64,000 nucleotides of DNA from Sorghum bicolor (lineage: Eukaryota > Streptophyta > Magnoliopsida > Poales > Poaceae). Positions within the stretch are counted from its first letter, which is position 1. Each line of letters begins with the position of its first letter. Below the pieces are notes generated by a model. That model saw only the letters and a program-made list of their open reading frames with translations. It searched no databases and was not told the origin of the DNA. This document shows, piece after piece, positions 21,926 through 31,617 of the stretch. Made by a program: the position numbers and the translations under genes. The stretch is taken from the NCBI RefSeq assembly GCF_000003195.3, contig NC_012870.2, positions 47,014,063 through 47,078,062 of the forward strand, written 5' to 3'.

Positions 21926-23166
21926 ACACTGGAGATACTAGACACTCAGCCAATCACTGCCCTGAGATGCTTGAGGACATAACTACTGGAGTAACCCCGT
22001 TGTGGAAGTAATTACTGACCTTCTGCCGGTCAAGAGAGACAACCCAGGACGCCCCGTCATCCCGATCTCCATCGGCATGGTGGACTTCCCAGAAGCACTC
22101 TGCGACTTTGGCTCCAGCGTCAACATTATGCCCAAGGTACTCTATGAAAAAATTCTTTACACATCCTTTACTAGAAACAACCGTGTGCTTGCAACCTACA
22201 GATCAGACACTAAGTTTCCCAAAAGGAATATTGAAGAACCTCTGCATACGAGTTGGTACCTTGTACGCCCCAGCAGACTTCGTGGTGATAGAGACTGGTA
22301 CTGATGAGAGGGCACCCATCCTAGGGAGGCCATTCCTGAACACCTCAGGAGCTGTCATCTACGCTAGTGCTGCCAAGATCAATTTCTACATCAAGGGGAG
22401 GAAGGAGACGTTTTCCTTCAAGAACAAGACTACACAAATCTCAGAGCATTCCCGACATGAACCAAGGAAGAGGACCAACAGGAGGAACAGGATCAAACAA
22501 ATGTGGACCGAGTCAGCTAAGATGGTCACTGCAGTTCAAGAAGGTCAAGATCGTCAACTCAAGTCGCCTTTCTTGATCAAGAAGGACAACCCTGGTGTTC
22601 CAAGCATCGAGTGCACAATCAACGGATATTCTTTTCAGAAGACACTCTACGACACTGGATCTAACGTCAACATAATGGCCTCAGTCACTTATCAGCTCCT
22701 GCATGGAACCATGCCCCTACAACCAAAATACATTCAGCTCCAGATGATTTGAAGGTTATTGACATGGGAGAAGACGAGTACAATCCACTCATCACCATTG
22801 GGAGACCGTTTCTCAACACCGTTAAAGCAATCATCTATATTGGAACCAGAGAAGTCCACATGCACTTCTTCTCTGAGAAGGTACGCCACTATTTTACTAA
22901 CCCTAACTATATAGTTGAATACTCTAAGCAGGTCAGGACAAGAAGAAGACAACGCAACCGCAACCAGAGAAGGCAAAATCATCAAGGACGGATGGGTAGA
23001 CTATGAAGGAGAAGTTGTAAGGTCAGAAGACATACAACTTGAACAGAACTGTCCTGAGGAGACCGTAGCACCGAGTCAGGTGTGGAGAGAGAAAATAGTT
23101 ATACATGAAGAGCAGGCACCGCCGGAACCACCGACTACGCCATCCAGCGAATCCCAGGACGACTGA
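21926..23166 (+). pseudogene. NA-C double protease remnant
   Basis: Homology to NA-1 begins in the zinc-knuckle region (about 21926), loses about 400 bp, then resumes at GVTP/ITDLLPVKR. Protease 1 (CDFGSSVNIM, Asp codon 22104-22106) and protease 2 (YDTGSNVNIM, Asp codon 22651-22653) are both recognisable. Frameshifts occur near 22150, inside the first domain, and near 22745, inside the second. There is no Gag upstream. Confidence 0.85.
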
Positions 23167-25330
23167 GAATACGGAGAGTCCCGTTCGGAGGACTTAAAAA
23201 CACCGAACGCCTTGCCAAGAGGTAAACTTGGTAGTTATCCTTTTCCTTTCAATTATTTAAAATAGTTTGCTTAGTTAATCAGGTTCACATCATCTTGAAA
23301 AGAAAATAAAAATGTTAAAAATAGTAAGCCCCATGTGAGTATGCTCATGGCATAAAACCCATAAGTACATTCACTGTGGTGGCGTAAAAATAAAATAAAT
23401 ATATTCCTGTCCTATAAAAATGAAAATATAAAAATAAATTTATGATCCTACCAAAGAAAGTAATATTTATTGAGGAGGCTCAACATGATAAAGACTAGAT
23501 ATTTATGCTAACACTTAACTAGTTCCACAAAGCTTTGTTGTCTATTTGAGCTCCACAGAATTCAAGGTTCAAAAAAGACTAGCAGACGGAGGACATCCTA
23601 ATCACTGTCAGGGTGCTGCCGACATTCAAATACACCTCTGCCACCTGCTAGCTACATCAGAAGAAATTACGTCAAAATCCAGCTTGGGGGAGAGCACCCC
23701 CATATATCCAGCTAAGTGTTCTACTCACGTTTATATTTTACTCAAATAATAAAAAGATGCATAATCATAAAAACCCAAATAAAGATTTTGTGCTTATATA
23801 TATCTTTGCTTAGTTTGCTAAATAAATAAATAAATAATGTTTGCTATGAACCCTCATGATAAGCTCTCACATGGAAATGATGAATAATTGCTCTACCATG
23901 GCTAGTTCTTAAAATTGAAATCTCTCTCAAGTTTAGGCATGACTGTTATTAATTAAGATTTGCTCTAAACCTATACTTGTGGGAAGAGTACTTGATCTAA
24001 AGTCTAAGTCGTTAACGGATATGATATGGGAAGGTTGAGCTGCTGTTTATCTGTTCCTAGAGATGCTAGAATTTTGGAGAATTTTATCTTTGAAAATCTT
24101 TAAAATGTTGCATGATGAGTTCCTGTATGATGAGAGTTTAAATTCCTACCACAGCCATATATACATGCTTGCTAGACTTTGAGCCACATATTTACTTTAC
24201 TACTTATGAGCATTGAGTGTGGTCAAGCTGTGTAGACCCTTAGGAGCTTGTCATATGGTTAAATCAAGATTCACTTGCACGTTCACTCACACATGCTACT
24301 TCTACTCCGGAAGTAACATCCATATATATCCATTTCCATCTCCAGAACCACCCAAAAATATTCTACTCCTAATCCGGGAGAGAATAGACAAAAATATTTC
24401 TGTTTTTCCCTGTGAAATAAATGCTCAAGTTATCTTATTACTACCACTTGCTATATTATCTCATGAGATGAGTGCTCTAATAAAAAAAAAAGAAAAAAAA
24501 GAAAAAAAAGATACGAGGAAATAAAAAGGGGCAAGTGCCCGGAACCTCGAAAGAAAAGAAAAAGTGAGACGAGAGGTAAAAATGGACAAGTGTCCGACAG
24601 TAGAATTAGGGGTACAAGATACCCACCTGAGAGAAAAGAAAAAGAAAATATAGAGCATCTCATTCTCCTCAAAAAGTTCCAAAAGAGCAAGAAAGGTATG
24701 TATCCCCTCAAAAGAGCATAAGTAGAATTAGACTTTCACCATTGTTATCACCATCATCACCATACACCATTCATTCGCCACACATGCACATCTTGATTTG
24801 ACTTATTGACTTGTTCTTCTGGATCCATAGTTTGACTATGCAATAAATGTCTTGTAAGTATGTATTAGCTGTCTCCCACCTATGAGCTCCAGATATCAAA
24901 ACCTTATTAGAGTAGGGTGAGAGAGAAGGCAATGCCACTATGTCTCATACCAAAAATACCACATACTTTGAGAGAAGGCATACACCTTTACTGCCTTGGT
25001 AAGGATCCAGAAATACCACAAAAGAGAGACTAGAGAGAGTCATACAAGGAATCTCTGAGTTTTATTTGAAAATCTACAAAAACTCCAGAGCTATAGTTAA
25101 TCGAAGAACAAGAGACATGGTGCTTGACTAGACTGTTCTATCTTTTAACTACTCAAGACAGAAGTGACGGTTACAAGTCCCATGATGAAAAGTAAATGAG
25201 TAAGTTTTAAGTCTTAACAGTTTACTCTAACCAGAGATGAGATCTTGTTTAAACGCATGTGTATCTTTAAGTTATGAAACCACTGCAGAAACTCTTAAGT
25301 TCATCTTTGCTCAGGGACGAGCAAAGGTTA
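23167..25330 (+). other. NA-C non-coding region homologous to NA-1 5700-7867
   Basis: Same order as in NA-1: conserved AAGCCCCATG block (about 23325-23395), internal AGCTTGGGGGAG (23681-23692), hairpin cluster (24513-24624) with the compensated stem GGGCAAGTGCCC (24529-24540), and the 3' polypurine tract (25331-25342). An A-rich run at 24482-24510 precedes the hairpins. No gene is seen. Confidence 0.8.
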
Positions 25331-25344
25331 AGCTTGGGGGAGCT

Positions 25345-26628
25345 TGTTGACGGTCCTTAATGCTTACATTTAACCATCAACTAATCATAGAAAAGGATCC
25401 AAATGCAACCAACACCTAGACTTAGGGTTTTATCTGACAGAATTCCACGAGTTTTGGTGTTTGTCTATTTCTGCAGGGGGTTATCAGGAAATATGAAAGA
25501 AAGGCCCACACGTCGGGTTTACATAGAGATATTAACGTACCGCACAATTTTCTATCATCTAGAAGACTCCAGAAGCCACGAGACCGAACGGGAAGGCAAT
25601 CGGGCTCGGAGGCAGGGTGCCCGCCCTACTCTCCTGGGCGCCCGCCCAGCTACAGTGCCCAATCAGGACACGTTTCGCGGATTATGCTCCACCGACCTAA
25701 AGGATCAAGGAAAACCGTGCGATTAATGTCAGTTTGATCCGACGGCCTAGATTCACTTGAAGGGACTATAAAACCAGACCCCCTGGCCCCTGGAGATCAT
25801 ACCTCTTCTACAGAATCAAAGTTAGGGTTTCAATTCTTCATCCAAGTAGAGAGGATCCCTCTAGTTCTTCTAGTTCTACCTCTAGTTCATCTAGTTCTAG
25901 TTCTAGTTCATCTAGTTCTAGTTCTAGTTCTAGTTCCTCTAGTTCTAGTTCTAGTTAGTTCTAGTTGTAATCTAGAAAATAGGGAGAGAGAAGAGGAGAG
26001 TGGAGGAGGAGCCAGATTTGTCGGATCTTCCTCAACATTGTACTTTTGCAGCATCTGGTTCGTTCTTCATCGTTCTCCAGGTTCTTCAATTCATAATTCC
26101 TGAGTTCTTTAATTACTTTTATTTACATTCAAGTTATTTATTGGATTCCCGCTTGCATCAAGTGCTCTAGTCTTTATAACGCTAGAGTGGTAATTAATAG
26201 ATTAGACGTGGTGTTTAGTCTTGCAATTACCTGGAATTGCACCCAATCCTGCAGATTGTTGTGGTAGCCTTAGGGTAGTGACAGCCCTAACGGTCGACGT
26301 ATTCCACCCCGTTCGGATCGGTGTTTGTAGGACCGTAGTCAGACCTTCCTAGCCCCCTTCTCATCTCTTTCTGTGGTTAGTGCTCTGATGTCCCGATATA
26401 GATAATCTTGAAGTAATTCTTGATTCCTAGATCAATTAGAGAACTCTCAGGAAACTTCCTCTCTTCCCACCAAAAACAATTATATAGTTATCCTTGGGCG
26501 ATTTTGAATCTTAATTAGTACACTCACGTTCTCTTTGGAAATCGATACTCTGGAATACTCCCGGGTGAAAGCTACATCGGTATTCGTGCGCTTGCGGATT
26601 TTTCTGTTTGCGTTTAAAATACCCAACA
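25345..26628 (+). repeat. NA-C 3' LTR
   Basis: 1284 bp. TATAAAA at 25767-25773. The U5 hairpin at 26582-26599 has a G-T pair in place of a C-G pair, so the stem is kept. Followed by GTAAG. Confidence 0.93.
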
Positions 26629-27319
26629 GTAAGGTCCCAGCAGCAGATGTTAATATGATTTTTATGTTGCTGATGGATTTTCTTGCACCTTCTAGTGATG
26701 AAGAAGAGGTTGTTCTCTTTGATCAGATAGCTCAGTTGGCGCTAGATCCAATGATGGCTGTTTTTGAAAACCCACTGATGATGAGAGACAACATCTCAAA
26801 GCTTTGTTTGTTAAGGGCAGAGTTGACGGGTAGCCAGTGTCCAAAATTCTCATTGATGGGGGAGCTGCAATTAATATTATGCCCTATGTGATGTATCGGA
26901 AGCTTGGCAAAGGAGATCAAGACTTGACCAAAACCGATATGATGCTAAAGGATTTTGAGGGCAATGTGTCACCAGCCAAAGGGGCAGTGTGCGTTGAATT
27001 GACCATCGACAGCAAAACCTTGCTGACAATGTTTTTTGTCATCAATGGCAACGGTGCATACAATCTACTTTTAGGAAGGGATTGGATTCATGCCAATTGT
27101 TGTGTTCCTTCCACAATGCATCAATGCCTTGTTAAGTGGGTTGGAGATAAGACTGAAGTTGTTCCTGGTGATTCTTCTTACATTATCGCATCGGCAGAAT
27201 CAGACACTTATAAACAAACCAAGTGCATATCAGGAGAAGCTTGGGAGAAGGAGTTCCTCAGAGTTGCCGATTATGAGATTCCACCGATCCAAGCAGTCGG
27301 TTCTGAAGAAGAGTTTTAA
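26629..27319 (+). pseudogene. Tat-2 protease region
   Basis: Resumes Tat-2 with ADVNMIFMLLMDFLAPSSDEE, then after a frame change the protease KILIDGGAAINIMPY and LLLGRDWIHANCC, ending EEEF and TAA. The stop is part of TAATG, overlapping the Pol start at 27319. Confidence 0.88.
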
Positions 27320-29370
27320 TGGATAGGTTTGCCGATGATGGAAAGTTAGTCCACGGGTTCACATCGGCTGATGATTTAATAGAAGTAGATACTGGTAGTG
27401 GGGATAGGCCAATGCCTACTTTTGTTAGTGCTAAATTATATTCCAAGTGTAAGCAGCAATTAATTGATTTGTTGAAGGAATATAAAGATTGCTTTGCTTG
27501 GGATTATATTGAGATGCCTGGATTAGAGCGATCGATTGTTGAACATCGGTTGCCTATTAAGTCTGGATTTCGGCCACATCAGCAGCCAGCACGCCGATGT
27601 AACCCTAATATACTTCCTGATATTAAGGCTGAAATAACTAAATTAATTGAGGCAAAGTTTATTCAGAAGTGTCGATATGCGGAGTGGATTTCTAATGTTG
27701 TTCCTGTCTATAAGAAAAATGGGAAACTTCATGTTTGCATTGACTTCAGGAACCTCAACAAAGCTACATCGATGGTGGCTATCCTATGTCTATTGCCGAT
27801 TTGTTAGTTGATACTGCAGCTGGACATCGGATTATCAACTTTATGGATGGTAATGCGGGTTATAATCAAATATTCATGGCTGAAGAGGATATTCCTAAGA
27901 CTGCTTTTAGATGTCCAGGTCATGTGGGGCTGTTTGATTGGATCGTCATGACCTTTGGTTTGAAAAATGCCGGTGCTACTTATCAGAGAGCTATGAACTT
28001 TATTTTTCATGAGTTCATCGACACGTTAGTCAAAATCTACATTGATGATGTGGTGGTTAAGTCTGGGGATTTTGTAAAGCATCTAGCCGATCTACGAAAG
28101 ATACTTGAGTGCACAAGGAAGCATGGTTTGAAGATGAATCCTAATAAATGTGTGTTCGGTGTATCGGTAGGTCAATTCTTGGGTTTTATGGTACATCAGA
28201 GAGGAATTGAAATCAATAGGAGATATATTGATGCAATTAACAGAGTAGTTGCTCCTACCAATAAAATTGAACTACAATCTTTGATCGGCAAGATTAATTT
28301 AATCAGACGATTTATATCTAATCTATCCGGCAAGATCAAAGCTTTTAGTCCATTGCTTAAGAAGACCGATCAGGAATTTGTATGGGGAGCCAAACAACAA
28401 TTAGCCCTAGATGAAATTAAGAAATATTTGACAAATCCTCCAATATTAGTTCCACCTCAACACGGGAAACCCTTCAGACTATATTTGTCGACTGATGATA
28501 CTGTTATCGGTTCAGCTCTTATTCAAAAATTTGAAGGGAAAGAACGTGTCATTTATTATTTAAGCAGAAGATTGGTAGATGCTGAAACAAGGTATTCGGC
28601 TATTGAAAAGTTATGTTTATGTTTATACTTTTCTTGCATAAAATTGAGGCATTATTTGCTATCGGCCGAATGTACTGTTATATGCAAGGATGATGTGGTC
28701 AAGTATATGTTATCAATGCTGATATTAATTGGTAGAATTGGCAAGTGGATTTTGGCATTATTGGAATTTGACCTACATTACGAGTTGGTCAAGGCGGTTA
28801 AAGGGCAGGTTATGGCCGATTTTGTCACTCAGCATTGCAGTACAGTGGAATCTTTGGAAGTTGCACCCTGGAGACTTTTCGTTGACGGGTCTACCTGTGG
28901 TGAAGGAGCAGGTATTGGCATAGTGTTGATTTCTCCTCGAGGAAGGAAGTATGAGTTTTCATTGCTGATTATTGCTACATCGACAAACAATCAGGCTGAG
29001 TATGAAGCTTTGGTGAAGGGGTTGGAATTACTTATTGAAATAGGTGCCGATGCTATTGAGGTCTTTGGTGATTCCATGCTAGTTATAAACAGTTAATTGG
29101 GATTTAATAATGCCAAAGTGAGGTTTTAATCTCATATTATGAAAGATGTTTGCAATTGTTGAAAGAGTTTAAAGATTTTCGTCTTGAACATATTCCCTGA
29201 TTGCATAATGAAGAAGCTAATCGGCTAGCTCAGCACGCCTCAGGGTATCATCCTATCCAATAGGTACTGACATCAGTAGTTGATGCTGATGACTGGAGAA
29301 GAGAGATTGCCGATTACTTAGGGGACCCATCTAAGAAAGTTGAAAGGCGTGTAAGATTTCAAGCTACTAA
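27319..29370 (+). pseudogene. Tat-2 Pol: RT and two RNase H domains
   Basis: Starts ATG at 27319 inside TAATG. The RT carries KNGKLHVCIDFRNLNKAT, then a frame change near 27770, then FMDGNAGYNQ, YIDDVVVKS (catalytic YIDD) and FLGFMVHQRG. The RNase H and the second RNase H (FVDGST, NNQAEYEAL, FGDSM) follow. A TAA at about 29093 and further stops and frame changes to 29370 break the end of the second RNase H. Confidence 0.88.
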
Positions 29371-30550
29371 GTATGTGCTCCTTGATGATGAATTATATTA
29401 TCGAACTTTGGATGAAGTTTTGCTAAGATGTCTGAGCAATGATGAATCAAAAAGCTTGATGGGTGAAATTCATGAAGGAGTGTGTGGGGCACATCAATCA
29501 GCTTTCAAGATGAAGTGGATGATCAGAAGGAATGGATATTATTGGCCGACTATTCTTGATGATTGCTTTAAATATTATAAAGGATGACAAGGGTGTCAAA
29601 AGTTTGGCAATGTTCAAAGAGCGCCTGCATCAGCCATGAATGCTATCATTAAACCTTAGCCATTCCGAGAATGGGCTATCGATCTCATCGGCAAAATTTA
29701 TCCACCATCGAGCAAAGGGCATAAATTCATACTTGTTGCTACTGATTATTTCACCAAGTGGGTTAAGGCAATTCCCTTAAAAAAGGTGACATCGGCCAAT
29801 ATGATTGATTTTGTGAAAGAACATATTGTTTACCAATTTGGTATTCCTCAGACTATCACTACCGATCAGGGTACTATGTTTACATCAGGAGAATTTGATG
29901 AGTTTGCTATAGGTATGGGGATTAAAGTTTTAAATTCTTCTCCTTATTATACTCAGGCTAATGGTCAAGCCGAAGCTTCTAACAAAGGAATTATCAAACT
30001 CATTAAGCGCAAGATTGAAGAAAATCTAAGGCGGTGGCATACAATATTAAATGAAGCTCTGTGGTCATATCGGATGGCATGTCATGGTGCAACTAAGATG
30101 CCACCTTACCAGTTAGTATACGAACACGATGCAATATTACTTTGGGAAATTAAAACTGTCTCTAGACGGATATTTTCTCAGGATCAACTAGAAGTCGATG
30201 ACTATGATACTCTGATGAAAGATGAGTTAGAAGATTTAGCAGGTCATTTGTTGAGGGCTTTGGTTAGCGTCTAAGAAAATAAGAAGAGGGTAGCCAGGTG
30301 GTATGACAAGAGGGTGAAAGTAAAGGAGTTTGCCGATGGAGAGTTGGTTTGGAAATTGATTTTGTCGATTGGGACTAAAAGTTCAAAGTTTGGCAAGTGG
30401 TCTTCTAATTGGGAAGGTCCTTATCGGATAAGCCGATCTGCTCCTGGCAACGCATATATTCTAGAAACCCTCGAAGGGGTTGTATTTCCTAGAGCATTGA
30501 ATGGAAAATTTTTGAAGAAATATTACCCTAGTATTTGGATGGATGCATGA
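29371..30550 (+). pseudogene. Tat-2 integrase
   Basis: H2C2 finger HEGVCGAH...QGCQKFG (its first Cys codon is now TGA at 29585-29587), core Asp residues in AIDLIG and TTDQGTMF, Glu in GQAEASNKG, and a C-terminal domain with GKWSSNWEGPYRIS ending at 30548-30550. TAG replaces Trp in KPWPF, and TAA occurs near 30272. It gives the uninterrupted reference for the Tat-1 lesions. Confidence 0.88.
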
Positions 30551-30659
30551 GAGTATAAATGCCGATAACAGTCATATTGGCTGGACAAAAGTATTAATGT
30601 TTCTAAAAAGCACCAATGCAACACATTGCCGATGAAGAAATTTACAAATTTAACAAAGA

Positions 30660-31540
30660 TTGGATAGCCGATATCGCATGCAGGTGAATCTGATCGGCTT
30701 CCTCTATCTCCTTGTTGTCTTCATCGGCAGAGTCCTCTACTGGCTTGAGCTTCTTCTTCATCTCCAGGGCTTTACGGGCTTGAACATCTCTCTCCTATTG
30801 AAGGTTCTTGATGGACTAGCGCTTCTTCGACTTCCTTAAGCTCGGCCAGTAGAGCTTCTTTCCTCGCCAATAATCTTGAGATCTTCTGCTTCAATTCAGC
30901 ACTTGAGGGCCCGAGTCGTCTACCAATTGGGCGGTGTCTTGTTGCAACAAGTTTAGCATAGCCTCTAGCTTGGACCTAACCTCTGCGTATACTGTTCCTA
31001 GCACCAATGCGGAGCTTGCTTCTTCCCCTTCATCATCAGAAATGTCGATGGCGAAAGAGAAAAGGCTAATGGGGGAGTCTTGTTCCTGAAAGAAGGAAGT
31101 GAGTCAGTTAACGATAAGTATGAATAGTGCAAATCGACTAAGTCAGATGGCTTACTTGTTTCAAGGCAATCTCTTGCCTTTGGCTGGAAGAAGCAGTCTG
31201 AATTATGCCTTGATGAGGATCCTGCCAGTGGAATATATTCAGCTGTAGAGTTGATTAATACTAAGATTAATGTAAATTTCTTTGTAGATTTATTGGTAGT
31301 AAATTCTTGAAATGCGGCAACCGATGGTGTACCTTGTGCAGATGGATTAATGGTTTGCTCAGGTGCAACAGCCGATGACGTGCCTTGTTCAGATGGATCA
31401 ATCATCTGCTCAGGTGCATCGGCCGGTTCTGGTTGGCTCAGAGGCGCCGGCTGGGGTGGTGAAGACGGTACAACTTTTTGCCGCTTTGGTTGGGCGTTGG
31501 TGCCTGTTGGAGCCTTTCGTTTGGTTTGAGCTTTGGCGAT
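30660..31540 (-). pseudogene. Tat-2 antisense frame between integrase and 3' LTR, degraded
   Basis: On the minus strand a frame reads from 31540 through a Pro/Gln-rich region with repeated APEQ..P(S)EQGT units, to about 30998, and then, after shifts, an Ala/Lys/Glu-rich stretch (ELKQKISRLLARKEALLAEL) with coiled-coil spacing. An antisense frame in this position is known from some Tat elements such as Grande. Several stops and frame changes show it is dead. Assignment is from position and composition, not from a domain match. Confidence 0.5.
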
Positions 31541-31617
31541 TGTTGACGGTTCTTAAGTATAAATTTTAATTATCAAATAAACAAGGAAAAGGACCAATAT
31601 ACAAACAACACCTAGAA
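31541..31617 (+). repeat. First 77 bp of an Athila-type LTR, truncated
   Basis: TGTTGACGGTTCTTAAGTAT and onward, matching the outer end of the ATH-A LTR (44311 read on the minus strand) up to AACACCTAGAAT. It then changes abruptly to CACTA transposase sequence. It follows Tat-2 directly, so it marks an LTR-element insertion later cut by a deletion. Confidence 0.85.

Larger units (their letters stand above)
18923..26628 (+). mobile_element. NA-C: chimeric non-autonomous LTR retrotransposon
   Basis: The LTRs are 1279 and 1284 bp, flanked by the perfect duplication GTAAG (18918-18922 and 26629-26633). The primer site is tRNA-Asp (20209-20225) and the 3' polypurine tract is 25331-25342. The right half (21926-25344) is homologous to NA-1. 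In place of Gag there is about 1.7 kb of unrelated sequence (20226-21925). LTR U3 resembles NA-1 but U5 does not, so the element is chimeric in both LTR and body. The LTRs differ at roughly 28 positions by eye, older than NA-1. Confidence 0.93.
16153..31540 (+). mobile_element. Tat-2: old Tat-lineage retrotransposon, both ends missing
   Basis: Plus-strand relative of Tat-1. Within Gag it runs from 16153 (5' part displaced by the Tat-1 insertion) through protease, RT, two RNase H domains and integrase to an antisense frame that ends at 31540. It is split by a solo NA LTR (17087-18737) and by NA-C (18923-26628). Removing those insertions restores a collinear Tat coding order. The 3' LTR is absent; an Athila-type LTR fragment and then CACTA sequence follow. 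It is heavily mutated. Confidence 0.9.
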
